Notes: generated from the letters alone by a model not told the origin. A stretch of 64,000 nt of DNA from Lachnoclostridium sp. An138 (GCF_002160765.1 NZ_NFLF01000008.1:86296-150295), one strand, 5' to 3'. Positions 1 to 8,853 are shown, counted from the stretch's first letter. Translations and numbers: made by a program.

Positions 1-1
1 G

Positions 2-856
2 GACAAATGGGAAATTCCGACCCGGACGGAGAATGAGGGAGCTGCGATTCTTCCGGACATGGCGGCTTCTATCCGGGAAAAGATTCAGGAGCATGGCCTG
101 AAGATGGAGGAAATCGCAGGAGTCGGCGTGGATGTGCCGGGACCCATTTCCGAGGATGGAATTGTGCCTCACACGGCAAACCTGGGCTGGGGCTATAAGG
201 AAGTGACAAAAGAACTGACAGAGATGACAGGGCTTCCTTCCAAAGCCGGGAACGATGCCAATGTGGCGGCCCTGGGCGAGATGTGGCTGGGCGGCGGAAA
301 AGGCCATACCAACGTACTGTTGATCACGCTTGGAACCGGAGTGGGCGGCGGAATCGTAGTGGATGGCAAGATCCTGACGGGCGCCCACGGAGCGGGCGGC
401 GAGATCGGTCATATTCATGTGGATGATGAGATTGAGGAATGCTGCGGCTGCGGCAATCAGGGCTGTCTGGAGCAGTTCGCTTCCGCGACGGGAATCGCAA
501 GGCTGGGAAGAAAGATCCTGGAAGAAAGCGACGCGCCTTCCATCATGCGCGGTCAGGAGATGTCAGCGAAGCTGGTCTTTGATTCGGTAAAGGAGGGGGA
601 CGCTTTGGCAGTTCAGGTGGCAGAGCGTTTCGGCCGGTATCTCGGCAAAGCAGTGGCCGGTATGACGGCAGTTCTTGATCCGGAGATCATCGTAATCGGC
701 GGAGGCGTGTCAAAGGCCGGTCCGGTTCTTCTGGAGTATGTGCAGAAATATTATAAGCCCTGCGCGTTTAAGTCTGCGAAGGATACGCCCTTTGCCCTGG
801 CAGAGCTTGGCAACGACGCCGGAATCTATGGCTGCGCGAAGCTGATACTGGGATAA
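2..856 (+). CDS. glcK: ROK-family glucokinase, 5' end outside the window
   Basis: The reading frame is open from base 2, so the gene starts before the window; the first internal ATG at 59 is not the start. The product should phosphorylate glucose with ATP in the cytoplasm. Visible ROK features are the substrate loop around NDANVAALGE, the glycine-rich phosphate motif GTGVGGG, and the zinc-binding CGCGNQGCLEQ motif that defines the family. About 285 residues are visible against a usual length near 310, so only the N-terminal ATP-binding strand is missing. It ends in TAA at 854-856. Glucokinase is the likeliest member; another sugar ROK kinase is possible. Confidence 0.85.
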   Translation, partial: DKWEIPTRTENEGAAILPDMAASIREKIQEHGLKMEEIAGVGVDVPGPISEDGIVPHTANLGWGYKEVTKELTEMTGLPSKAGNDANVAALGEMWLGGGKGHTNVLLITLGTGVGGGIVVDGKILTGAHGAGGEIGHIHVDDEIEECCGCGNQGCLEQFASATGIARLGRKILEESDAPSIMRGQEMSAKLVFDSVKEGDALAVQVAERFGRYLGKAVAGMTAVLDPEIIVIGGGVSKAGPVLLEYVQKYYKPCAFKSAKDTPFALAELGNDAGIYGCAKLILG

Positions 857-922
857 GACGGTATTTGTGCAGAATGGAGAAGAAGTGCCAAAAAGTGACA
901 GCATTTTCGACAGACAAGTGCA

Positions 923-951
923 TTGACTTTTCGATAAAAGCGTATTAGAAT
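923..951 (+). promoter_or_regulatory. Sigma-A promoter with overlapping inverted repeat
   Basis: TTGACT (923-928), a 17-nt spacer and TAGAAT (946-951). The -35 lies in an 8-bp arm TTGACTTT (923-930), and its perfect complement AAAGTCAA lies at 952-959, just after the -10. The two arms flank the core promoter like an operator. No open reading frame follows before the terminator at 994. Confidence 0.6.
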
Positions 952-957
952 AAAGTC

Positions 958-1031
958 AACAAAAGATAATACATACAAATTACTAATGATAACAAAGGCG
1001 TTACCAATTCCCGTGGTGACGCCTTTTTTTC
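958..1031 (+). ncRNA. Candidate short RNA ending in an intrinsic terminator
   Basis: The transcript expected from the 923-951 promoter would be about 70 nt long and would end at the terminator at 994-1031. It contains no start codon with a ribosome binding site and a sensible frame. It could be a small RNA, or a leader whose gene has been lost. Confidence 0.3.
994..1031 (+). terminator. Rho-independent terminator
   Basis: A 12-bp stem (994-1005 with 1015-1026, one G-T wobble), a 9-nt loop and a run of seven T. It can end both the glucokinase transcript and any RNA from the promoter at 923. Confidence 0.85.
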
Positions 1032-1180
1032 TATATTTGGGGCACCAGGCCCTATCTCTCCCTTTTATTTTGGCGGCACGAGCCGCGAATCTAATTCGAC
1101 CTTATGGCTGCGCTTTCCCGGCGCAGCCGGACGAGTCGAATCGAATGGCTGACAGACAGGCCGAATCAAACCGGTTATTC
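1032..1180. other. Non-coding stretch with nested hairpins
   Basis: Two nested stems are visible: TTCGAC (1095-1100) with GTCGAA (1135-1140), enclosing GGCTGCGC (1106-1113) with GCGCAGCC (1121-1128). A smaller GCGGC/GCCGC hairpin lies at about 1073-1087. No T-run follows, so these are not ordinary terminators. No gene was seen. Confidence 0.5.
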
Positions 1181-1209
1181 TTGTGTTTCCCCCTTCAAAT
1201 TGTTATAAT
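1181..1209 (+). promoter_or_regulatory. Promoter of the DUF2142-type gene
   Basis: TTGTGT (1181-1186), a 17-nt spacer and a perfect TATAAT (1204-1209), about 40 bases before the ATG at 1249. Confidence 0.6.
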
Positions 1210-1248
1210 AAAGCAGACAGATTTTATGCGAAGGAAATCAGACTGCAA

Positions 1249-2694
1249 ATGAAAAAGATAACGAAAGAAAAATGGCTGGAGATATTGTTTTTTGCATTTA
1301 TCCTGCTTATATGGCTTTCCTGGGCCTGGATTCTGCCCTTCAATGAGGGGCCGGATGAATATATGCGTTCCCGGATTGTAGAGTACATTGTAGAATATGG
1401 AAAACTGCCCACAGGGTATCAGCAGGAGATTATGGACTATTCCTGGGGGTTTACCTATGGGTTCCGTCCGATTCTGCCGCAGATTGCCGAGGCGCTGTTT
1501 GTGCGCGCGGCAATGCTGTTCACATCGGATGCTTTTTCTCTTCTGTTCGCGGGAAGACTGTGCAGCGTTCTCTGCGGTCTCGTATTTGCGGGATATGTAA
1601 GGGCAATCGCCAGAAAACTCTTTGGCCGTCCGGCAGTTCAGTGGCTGTTTACTCTTTTGACAGTGTGCCTGCCTCAGGCCGCGTTTCTGTTCACCTATCT
1701 GAACTGCGATTCCATGGCCCTTATGGCGACGGCCATGATTGTATGGTATCTCTTGAGGGGAATGGAGGATGGCTTTTCTGTTCCCACCTGCCTGAAGCTG
1801 GCTGTCAGCTTTTCTATCTGTATTCTTTCCTATTATAATGCGTATGGCTTCCTGATCACAGGCGCTGTCGTATTTTTCGGGTATTATCTGGAGAAAAACA
1901 GAAGAGGAGAACACTGCTGGAAAGAATTCTGGAAAAAGGGAATTCTGATTCTGGCGGTCGTGCTGATTCTGTCGGGCTGGTGGTTTGTGCGGAATTATTT
2001 CCTGTATGATGGAGATATTCTGGGATTGAAGACTCAGAACGAATACGCAGAGCAGTATGCGATGGATATTCTGAAGCCTTCTAACAGACAGACCTATCAG
2101 AACCAGGGCCATTCCATGCTGTATATGCTGTTCCGCTCGGATTTTGTGATTTCTGTGATCAAAAGCTTTATTGGCGTTCTGGGGCCGCTCTGGTATGCTC
2201 TCCGCTGGTGGATGTACGCAGGCTACGGTATGATTTTTGCGGCGGGAATTATTGGACTGCTGGCGGAGGCGGCGGGGCGCATCCGCCGCAGGAAACGCGG
2301 AACAGCGGCAGACTGCAGAAAGCTGTTTTGGCATCTTGGGCTTCTGATAGCGGTTATCGTTCCCAATGTGCTGAATTTCTGGTATTCCTATGCGACAGAT
2401 TACCAGCCCCAGGGGCGGTACAGTATGCCGATGCTGATTCCTTTTATGTACTATATTACCCGGGGACTGTATGATCTGCTGCGCTGGATCGAGCAGTGTG
2501 CAGGCGCTGTGATTCGAAAAATCCTCGCTGTGGGAACGGTGTTGGTATGCCTGTGGATTGCCGGATGCGCGCTGTTCTGTGTAGTGAAGATTATGTGGCC
2601 GGCGTATAAGGACGTGGAGGATAAATCAGTAGTGAAGGTGTATACCATGGAGGAGCTTTACGGGGAAGACTGGGAAGAGAGAATAGAGCAGTAA
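1249..2694 (+). CDS. DUF2142-like polytopic membrane protein (GT-C type)
   Basis: The protein has 481 residues, counted from ATG 1249 with AAGGA upstream; an earlier in-frame ATG at 1183 lies upstream of the promoter -10 and is unlikely. There are about ten hydrophobic segments. Just after the first, the motif NEGPDEY resembles the acidic PDE motif of DUF2142 and related GT-C glycosyltransferase-fold proteins, which work on lipid-linked sugars at the outer membrane face. It stands alone with its own promoter and no sugar-biosynthesis neighbours, so the substrate cannot be named. The family call rests on this motif and the topology and is moderate. Confidence 0.6.
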   Translation: MKKITKEKWLEILFFAFILLIWLSWAWILPFNEGPDEYMRSRIVEYIVEYGKLPTGYQQEIMDYSWGFTYGFRPILPQIAEALFVRAAMLFTSDAFSLLFAGRLCSVLCGLVFAGYVRAIARKLFGRPAVQWLFTLLTVCLPQAAFLFTYLNCDSMALMATAMIVWYLLRGMEDGFSVPTCLKLAVSFSICILSYYNAYGFLITGAVVFFGYYLEKNRRGEHCWKEFWKKGILILAVVLILSGWWFVRNYFLYDGDILGLKTQNEYAEQYAMDILKPSNRQTYQNQGHSMLYMLFRSDFVISVIKSFIGVLGPLWYALRWWMYAGYGMIFAAGIIGLLAEAAGRIRRRKRGTAADCRKLFWHLGLLIAVIVPNVLNFWYSYATDYQPQGRYSMPMLIPFMYYITRGLYDLLRWIEQCAGAVIRKILAVGTVLVCLWIAGCALFCVVKIMWPAYKDVEDKSVVKVYTMEELYGEDWEERIEQ

Positions 2695-2746
2695 AAAAGT
2701 GTAGTAAAAAAAGAGATGTCGGTCCCTCCACCCTGTTCTCATTTTT

Positions 2747-2983
2747 CTGCTCTGCCTGGGGACGGACGGGCAATGAGCAGAGCTAAGCTCGATTCCGCTC
2801 CCTGGAGAGGGAAGAAGAGGGGAAGGGATAGAGTCGCTGCATCTCGCTTATCGGCTTCGCTGAATAGAGCCATAAAAAAGAGACGTCTGCCATGCAAGCA
2901 TGTCATCCGTCCTTTCTTATGTCTCTGCTCTGCTCATTGCCCTGTAAAATGGGAGGATGCCAGGCAGCTGCTCTGCCTGGCAT
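2747..2983. repeat. Non-coding structured element with direct and inverted repeats
   Basis: The 600-base gap 2695-3296 holds no convincing gene. Within it, CTGCTCTGCCTGG occurs as a 13-bp direct repeat at 2747-2759 and 2968-2980. A 16-bp sequence at 2768-2783 returns as its exact reverse complement at 2927-2942. A perfect 11-bp hairpin lies at 2957-2967/2973-2983, followed by TTATTAT. The arrangement resembles a small non-autonomous mobile or palindromic element. The last hairpin could also act as a weak terminator. Confidence 0.5.
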
Positions 2984-3201
2984 TTATTATGAAAAAGTTT
3001 ATTCAAAAAAGGTAATTGGCTTATTTAAGGGGTATTGCTTTTTCCTTTATCTTATGGTCTTATTATATGGGAGGAAAATGAATGAGGTGTGATTATCTGT
3101 TTAACGATTTTTGAAAGATATATGAATAAAATATGAACAAGAGATTCCTGTTTCTTCCGTAGAATGACAAGGGCAAGGGGACAGCAGCGGGATGCCGTTG
3201 G

Positions 3202-3253
3202 TTTACAAGAACTTTACAAAAAATACGATTAAACTTTACGTAAGCTTGATAAT
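3202..3253 (+). promoter_or_regulatory. Pho box and promoter of the Na/Pi symporter operon
   Basis: TTTACA at 3202 and 3213 and TTTACG at 3235 lie on an 11-nt register (11 and then 22 nt), the pattern of PhoP direct repeats in Bacillota. A GATAAT -10 follows at 3248-3253 with no good -35, as expected for an activator-dependent promoter. A second TATAAT at 3272 sits too close to the ribosome binding site (GGAGGAG, 3283) to be the main -10. Confidence 0.65.
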
Positions 3254-3296
3254 GTACTTAACATGAGAGACTATAATACTACGGAGGAGATTTGAC

Positions 3297-4964
3297 ATGG
3301 AACATATAGAAATGTTGTTCCGCTTTGTAGGCGGTCTTGGAATGTTTTTATACGGCATGAATGTGATGGCTGACGGCCTGCAGAAGTCTGCCGGAAACCG
3401 GATGAAGCACCTTCTGGAGTTTCTCACCAGAAACAGACTGATGGGAATTCTTGTGGGAGCAGGAGTGACGGCAATTGTCCAGAGCAGTTCTGCCACCACA
3501 GTTATGGTAGTCGGCTTTGTAAACGCGGGACTGATGACACTGGTTCAGGCAGTGGGCGTGATCATGGGCGCCAATATCGGAACCACGATCACCGCGTGGC
3601 TGGTCTCCATGAGCGAATGGGGGGCTGTGTTCAAGCCGGAGTTCTTTGCTCCGCTTTTAATCGGAATCGGAGCGTTTCTGTTTCTCTTTTCCAAGAAGGA
3701 GAAAATAAAAGATATAAGTGAAATCCTGACAGGTTTTGGCGTACTCTTTGTGGGATTGAGTTTTATGTCAGATTCCATAACGCCTTACCGGGAAGCCCCT
3801 GTGTTTTCGGAGGCTTTCCGCATTCTGGGCAGCAACCCGATTCTCGGAATCCTTACCGGACTGGTGGTTACGGCTGTGATTCAGAGCTCATCGGCTTCTG
3901 TGGGAATTCTGCAGACACTGGCGGCCAACGGCGTGGTGAACTGGAGCTCTGCGGTTTTTATTACGCTGGGGCAGAATATCGGGACATGTGTGACAGCTCT
4001 TCTGTCCAGCCTTGGGGCTAACAGAACGGCAAAGAGAGCAGCTGTCATTCATCTGCTTTTTAACGCTATCGGGGCAGTGGTATTTGGTGCCGGAATGTTT
4101 TTGATATTTTCATTGGACAGGACCTGGGCTGCTTCAGAAGTGAACAGCGTGGGCATTTCCGTATTTCACACGGTGTTTAATATCTTGAATACTGCCTTTT
4201 TGTATCCTTTCGGCAACCAGCTGGTAAAGCTCTCGGGAATTCTGGTAAAGGATCACGAGAAAAAGGAGGAAGAAGCGGAGGAGCTGGAGGATATCAGCTG
4301 TGAGCTTCCCCATCTGGACATGCGGCTTCTGGAATCACCGTCCTTTGCGCTGGAAGGAGCGGTAAAGGAGGTAGTCCGTATGGGAGAGATGGCTCTGCTC
4401 CATATGGAAACAGCTTTTGACGCGGTGCGGACCGGAAATCAGAAACGAGTGGACAGAGCTTTCAAAATAGAAGAAACTATGAATGAATATGAAAAGCAGA
4501 TGGCAGAATATCTTGCTCAGATCAGCAAAGGTTCTCTGACAGAACACCAGCGTCTGGTAGTGAATGATTTGTTCTATACGGTCAGCGATATAGAGCGGAT
4601 CAGCGATCACTGCGACAATATTGCCGAACTGGCAGAAAAAATGATACAGGAAGGCTTAAGCTTTTCCGATATGGCAATGGAAGGATTCGAAAAAATTACA
4701 GCTTTGACGATTGATTCTGTAAAGGCAGCCGTACTGGCCAGAGAGACGGAAAGAATGGCGTATGTGCAGCAGGTGATTCAGATTGAGGATGAGATAGACG
4801 ATCTGGAAGAGGACCTGAGGACCGAGCATATCGATCGTCTGGCGAGAAACGAGTGCTCAGCCGCGAGAGGCGTATTTTTCCTGGATATGCTCAGCAACAT
4901 TGAGCGTATCTCGGATCACGCCAATAATATTGTGGGCTATGTGGCAGATGAGGGAGAGGAGTAA
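3297..4964 (+). CDS. Na/Pi cotransporter with C-terminal PhoU-like domain
   Basis: The product has 555 residues. The membrane part (about 1-320) holds two inverted-repeat cores, each with the QSSSA signature (TAIVQSSSATT and TAVIQSSSASV), as in the NptA/YjbB family of sodium-driven phosphate symporters. Residues from about 340 to the end are charged and helical, like PhoU, a combination known in this family. The start has an ideal GGAGGAG box. It is first in an operon with phoR and phoP and sits behind a Pho box, so it is very probably induced by phosphate starvation. Some relatives export phosphate, so direction is inferred. Confidence 0.85.
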   Translation: MEHIEMLFRFVGGLGMFLYGMNVMADGLQKSAGNRMKHLLEFLTRNRLMGILVGAGVTAIVQSSSATTVMVVGFVNAGLMTLVQAVGVIMGANIGTTITAWLVSMSEWGAVFKPEFFAPLLIGIGAFLFLFSKKEKIKDISEILTGFGVLFVGLSFMSDSITPYREAPVFSEAFRILGSNPILGILTGLVVTAVIQSSSASVGILQTLAANGVVNWSSAVFITLGQNIGTCVTALLSSLGANRTAKRAAVIHLLFNAIGAVVFGAGMFLIFSLDRTWAASEVNSVGISVFHTVFNILNTAFLYPFGNQLVKLSGILVKDHEKKEEEAEELEDISCELPHLDMRLLESPSFALEGAVKEVVRMGEMALLHMETAFDAVRTGNQKRVDRAFKIEETMNEYEKQMAEYLAQISKGSLTEHQRLVVNDLFYTVSDIERISDHCDNIAELAEKMIQEGLSFSDMAMEGFEKITALTIDSVKAAVLARETERMAYVQQVIQIEDEIDDLEEDLRTEHIDRLARNECSAARGVFFLDMLSNIERISDHANNIVGYVADEGEE

Positions 4965-4969
4965 TAATA

Positions 4970-6238
4970 TTGAAGAAAAAGGTTCTGATAGGCTATGTAA
5001 TTGCGGCAGTGGTAGCTCTGCTTGCTTTTGAATATGCATTCTGGACCAATGGTTTCAGGTATCTGGAACATCACAGTGAGAGAAGCTATCTGACACAGAC
5101 GGAGCTTCTGAAGGATTTGTTTCTGGCGGAAGATGTAGCCGGCCAGAGTGCGGAACAGAGCGGTGGGAACGCTTTCGAACAGTTTGCGGACAGTTATGCG
5201 GAAAAATACGGCATCCGCATTACTGTAATTGATAAAGAAGGAAACGTACTGGGAGAATCCCGCGGAGCCGGAGAACTGATGGATAATCATCTGGATCGGG
5301 AAGAGGTGCAGAAGGCCCTTCAGGGAGACAGCAACAGCATTATCCGGCGTTCAGATACTTTTGATGTGGATTACTGTTATTGCGCTGTTCCGGTGGAAAG
5401 CGGAAATTTTCAGGGCGTTATCCGTACAGCGATTCCGCTGCAGGAGCTGCAGGACATGGATGATGAGTTTGTAAGATCTACGCTTATGGCGGTAGTAATC
5501 CTGGCAGCGCTGATCTTTTTCCTTGGCATGTATTTCCGAAAATATGTGCTTGCCATGAAAAAGGTAGAAAATATGCGCCGGGAATTTGTCTCCAATGTGA
5601 CCCATGAGCTTAAAACGCCCCTGACTTCCATCAAGGGATTTGTGGAGACGCTGAAGGCGGGAGCTATCGAAGATCCCAAAATCGCCCATAAATTTCTGGA
5701 TATCATTGAGATTGAATCGGACCGCCTGAGCAATCTGATCAGCGACACCCTGCTTCTCTCTGAAATAGAGAGCAAAAAGGACACAAAGCGGGAGCCTTGT
5801 GATGTAAACGCGGTAATTACAGAAGTGGTTGAACTCCTTCAGCCAAAGGTGAAGGAGCATGTGCGTCTGATCTTTCATCCGGATTCGTCAGTCTGCCCTT
5901 ACAGCTGCAACCGTGACCGATTGAAACAGCTCCTGATCAATCTGGTGGACAATGGACTGAAGGCCACAGAATTCGGAGCGGTGACGATCACCTGCAGGAG
6001 TACCGTCAGCCAGCTGGTAATAGAAGTTTCGGATACGGGCATCGGCATGGAGGAGGAACAGCTTGACCGTATCTTTGAGCGGTTTTACCGGGTAGACAAG
6101 GGCAGATCAAAGGCTCAGGGAGGAACCGGTCTGGGACTTTCGATTGTAAAGCACATTGTGGAACTGTACAACGGAACGATTGAAGTGGCGAGCAAGCCCG
6201 GCGTAGGTACGGAATTTACAGTGAAACTGCCTTATTGA
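4970..6238 (+). CDS. phoR: Phosphate-regulon sensor histidine kinase PhoR
   Basis: The product has 422 residues. It starts at TTG 4970, five bases after the symporter stop, with GGAGAGGAG upstream inside the previous gene, so translation is probably coupled. TM1 is about residues 5-24 and TM2 about 171-190, with an extracytoplasmic sensor between. The DHp helix has NVTHELKTPLTS with phospho-acceptor His212. The ATPase core shows the N box (LVDNGLKA), G1 (DTGIGM) and G2 (GGTGLGLS). It should phosphorylate the adjacent response regulator. No separate PAS domain is obvious. Confidence 0.85.
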   Translation: MKKKVLIGYVIAAVVALLAFEYAFWTNGFRYLEHHSERSYLTQTELLKDLFLAEDVAGQSAEQSGGNAFEQFADSYAEKYGIRITVIDKEGNVLGESRGAGELMDNHLDREEVQKALQGDSNSIIRRSDTFDVDYCYCAVPVESGNFQGVIRTAIPLQELQDMDDEFVRSTLMAVVILAALIFFLGMYFRKYVLAMKKVENMRREFVSNVTHELKTPLTSIKGFVETLKAGAIEDPKIAHKFLDIIEIESDRLSNLISDTLLLSEIESKKDTKREPCDVNAVITEVVELLQPKVKEHVRLIFHPDSSVCPYSCNRDRLKQLLINLVDNGLKATEFGAVTITCRSTVSQLVIEVSDTGIGMEEEQLDRIFERFYRVDKGRSKAQGGTGLGLSIVKHIVELYNGTIEVASKPGVGTEFTVKLPY

Positions 6239-6256
6239 AAGGGAAGGAAATAGGTT

Positions 6257-6955
6257 ATGGCGAAAAAAGTAATACTGACAATCGATGATGAAGAACATAT
6301 TCTGGATTTGCTTGAGTACAATCTGGAAAAAGGCGGATATGAGGTGCTGCGGGCGGAGACAGGAGAAAAGGGCCTTGCAATCATGAAAACCATGCAGGTG
6401 GATCTGGTGCTCCTGGATTATATGCTGCCTGGAATAGATGGAATTGAGGTCCTGAAAACCATGCGCTCAGACCCGGCGCTTACAGCTATGCCCGTGATTA
6501 TGCTGACTGCTAAGGGCGAGGAGATTGATAAAGTTCTCGGCCTGGAAATGGGAGCGGACGACTATCTGAGCAAGCCCTTCGGAATCCGTGAGCTTCTGGC
6601 AAGAGTCAAGGCTCTGCTGCGCCGGAGCTCCCTGGAAAAGATAGAATCCCAGCCAGAGGACAAAATTCTGGTAGGTGATTTGATGATCAATAACACGGCC
6701 CGGGAAGTGACTGTAGACGGGAATCCCATTACGCTCTCTCTGAAAGAGTTTGAGCTTCTCTATCTGCTGGCCAGCCACCGCAACCGTGTATTTACCCGGG
6801 AGCAGCTTCTGGAGCTGATCTGGGGATATGAATACTCCGGAGAAACCCGTACGGTGGATGTACATGTGAGAAATCTCCGGAAGAAGATTGAGAAAGATCC
6901 GGATCATCCCCAGTACATCCAGACGGTGAGGGGAATGGGATATAAGTTTGTGTAA
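6257..6955 (+). CDS. phoP: OmpR-family response regulator PhoP/PhoB
   Basis: The product has 232 residues. The receiver domain (about 1-120) carries the acidic pair near residue 10, phospho-acceptor Asp54 in VLLDYMLPG and the conserved Lys in MLTAKGEE. The C-terminal winged helix (about 135-232) includes ...TVDVHVRNLRKKIE and ends VRGMGYKFV, typical of OmpR/PhoB. It follows phoR by 18 bases. Given the surrounding symporter, Pit and Pst genes it is the likely activator at both Pho-box sites in this window. Kinase-first gene order is less usual than phoP-phoR. Confidence 0.85.
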   Translation: MAKKVILTIDDEEHILDLLEYNLEKGGYEVLRAETGEKGLAIMKTMQVDLVLLDYMLPGIDGIEVLKTMRSDPALTAMPVIMLTAKGEEIDKVLGLEMGADDYLSKPFGIRELLARVKALLRRSSLEKIESQPEDKILVGDLMINNTAREVTVDGNPITLSLKEFELLYLLASHRNRVFTREQLLELIWGYEYSGETRTVDVHVRNLRKKIEKDPDHPQYIQTVRGMGYKFV

Positions 6956-6961
6956 AAGGGG

Positions 6962-7097
6962 CCCCGCAGTTTCCATATCCGGTGTTCGGACGTCTCACGG
7001 ACATCCATATGCTTCCGGACGGACTAAAAAGCAGTCCGTCTGAATCATACAGATGTCCGCGAGAAGCCGGACACTTGGATAATGGAAAGCTGCGGGG
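6962..7097. repeat. Long palindromic repeat, copy A
   Basis: The whole 136 bp is one imperfect inverted repeat. CCCCGCAG (6962-6969) pairs with CTGCGGGG (7090-7097), and the arms pair on inward to GACGGACT/AGTCCGTC around the centre near 7028. Its reverse complement matches copy B (8068-8209) closely, with a nearly identical centre. As RNA it would be a very long hairpin followed by TATTTT, so it may end the phoPR transcript. It looks like a MITE or REP-like element. Confidence 0.75.
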
Positions 7098-7171
7098 TAT
7101 TTTACACTGGAGCGGAGAAAGCTGTGGGGGAGCACACAGAAGCAGTACATAATAGGAAGGATTGTCTGTTT

Positions 7172-7981
7172 ATGAAGGTGCTGAGAAGCGTGCGGGATAT
7201 TCTGGCGGGGCTGGTGATTCTGTACGCTTCCGAGATTTTGGGAATGATGGGGGCGTTACTGGTACGCCTGCTTTTTGGAAACACCGTGGCCGGGACGATA
7301 GTATATCTTCTGTGCAGCACCGGTGTTTATCTTATTGCTATATATGTTTTGACAGGTACATATATGAAACGGGTCCTGGGCATGCCCAGAAGGGAAGGGA
7401 TGCCCGGATGCAAAGCAGATACTTTGGTAACCTGGGGAGTGACGACGATATGTCTTCAGGGAGTGATTCTAGTGCTGAGGGTAGTATTGGTCCCCGGAAA
7501 CTGGAGATTGCTTCCGCAGAATGAGATACCGTTTGCATTGCTACGGGCGCTGATTGACTTTGGAATCGGGGCAGGAATTGCAGAAGAAATGATTTTCAGA
7601 GGAGTCCTGTTCAAATACTTTGAAGATCGATATGGGAGAACGGCCGCTGTTCTGATTCCGGGCATTGTCTTTGCACTGCTGCACATTATGAACAGGCAGG
7701 AGCCTGCAGAAATGCTTCTGACAGTGCTTTATATCTTCGCCCTTGCTCTGCTTTTGGGCCTGATACGGAGCAGAACCGGAAGCTTTTGGCCCTGTGCGGC
7801 GGCCCACGGAATATGGAATTTTATCTATACAGGCTACATATCAATGGGAACAGCCGGTGAGAATTCCCCAATTCTGTATTACGAGATCGCCTCTGGAAAT
7901 TATCTAATCATTCCGATTATTATCATTGCATTATTTTGTGCAGGATACGCGACAGTTTGCAGAAACAGACAGAAGAAATAA
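7172..7981 (+). CDS. CPBP-family intramembrane metalloprotease
   Basis: The product has 269 residues from ATG 7172, chosen because AGGAAGG lies 11 bases upstream; a longer frame from 7082 would begin inside the palindromic repeat. There are about seven membrane segments. The CPBP (Abi) motifs are EEMIFRGVLF (EExxxR), then FALLHIM and HGIWNF carrying the metal-binding histidines. Relatives cleave prenylated or other membrane peptides, or serve in bacteriocin self-immunity; the substrate here is unknown. It is enclosed by two inverted copies of the same repeat and has no evident operon partner. Confidence 0.8.
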   Translation: MKVLRSVRDILAGLVILYASEILGMMGALLVRLLFGNTVAGTIVYLLCSTGVYLIAIYVLTGTYMKRVLGMPRREGMPGCKADTLVTWGVTTICLQGVILVLRVVLVPGNWRLLPQNEIPFALLRALIDFGIGAGIAEEMIFRGVLFKYFEDRYGRTAAVLIPGIVFALLHIMNRQEPAEMLLTVLYIFALALLLGLIRSRTGSFWPCAAAHGIWNFIYTGYISMGTAGENSPILYYEIASGNYLIIPIIIIALFCAGYATVCRNRQKK

Positions 7982-8067
7982 CAGGAATATCAGATATGGC
8001 TTAGATATAGTCCATATATAGACCTCCTACCGCTAGCGATTGGAGGAGAAAATCTGAAATGTAAAAA

Positions 8068-8209
8068 ACCTCTGCGGTTTTCTATTATCTCAGTGTCCCG
8101 GCTTCTCGCGAACGGCTGTATGATTCAGGCGGACTGTTTTTTAGTCCGTCCGGAAGCATACAGCTGTACGTGAGACGTCCGAACACGAGATATAGAAAAT
8201 TGCAGAGGT
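8068..8209. repeat. Long palindromic repeat, copy B (inverted relative to A)
   Basis: 142 bp, imperfectly palindromic: ACCTCTGC (8068-8075) pairs with GCAGAGGT (8202-8209), and the centre is GGACTG...TAGTCC. It matches the reverse complement of copy A over its whole length with scattered substitutions. A separate small hairpin (CCTCC 8023-8027 with GGAGG 8042-8046) lies between the protease stop and this copy. It separates two convergent genes and could terminate both. Confidence 0.75.
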
Positions 8210-8229
8210 CTCTTAAAATTCACATTTTC

Positions 8230-8853
8230 TCAGGTGTTCTTCAGCACCACCAGCTCTACATAATTGCCCACATGCTCGCAGGCGTCGGCGCAGTCTTCCA
8301 TATAATCAAAGATTTCGCGCCAGGAGATAATGTCGATGACGTCGGCGCAGTGCTGCCGGATATTCAGGGTGGCTTCCAGGTACAGGACGTCGCACTCCTC
8401 CTCGATCTGATTCAGCTTGATGACCATCTCATGGAGCTTGGCGGGTTTTTTGAAATTGATGAACTCTTCCATGATTCCCTTCAGGAGCTCGCAGCAGTTC
8501 ATGAGCTTTTCAGCAAAGGTGATGGCGTCCGGAATGATTTTCTGAATCTGGTCCACATAAAAGCGCTGCAGCACTTCCTCCAGCTTGTCCAGCACCTCGT
8601 CGATGCTCTGGCTGATCATGGCCAGATCTTCCCGGTCTACCGGGGTGACAAAGGCCTTGGCGAGCATGGCTGACATTTCATGGTGCTTGTCATCGCCCTG
8701 GTGCTCGAACTCATGCATGGTATCCAGCATGGCTTTGATGTTGTCCAGATTGAAGTTGTTCAGGCATTCTACAAGGTATTTGGAAGCCTGGCAGGTGTAG
8801 TCGGAGGCTTCGATAAAATTTTCAAAATACTGACGATCTGCTTTGTTTGCCAT
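8230..8853 (-). CDS. DUF47 (PhoU-like) partner of Pit
   Basis: The product has 207 all-helical residues with acidic repeats (for example EFEHQGDDKHHEMS and EDCADACEHV), typical of DUF47/YkaA-type proteins, which resemble PhoU and bind metal clusters. GGGAG precedes the ATG at 8853. It lies 86 bases downstream of pit on the same strand, the usual pairing, where it is thought to regulate or couple to the Pit transporter at the inner face of the membrane. Confidence 0.85.
   Translation of the reverse strand: MANKADRQYFENFIEASDYTCQASKYLVECLNNFNLDNIKAMLDTMHEFEHQGDDKHHEMSAMLAKAFVTPVDREDLAMISQSIDEVLDKLEEVLQRFYVDQIQKIIPDAITFAEKLMNCCELLKGIMEEFINFKKPAKLHEMVIKLNQIEEECDVLYLEATLNIRQHCADVIDIISWREIFDYMEDCADACEHVGNYVELVVLKNT

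Noticed and set aside
1195..2334. Long open frame on the minus strand opposite the DUF2142-type gene
   Set aside because: It lies wholly opposite a convincing membrane-protein gene, has no ribosome binding site, and its translation is rich in His, Gln and Arg, as antisense frames are.
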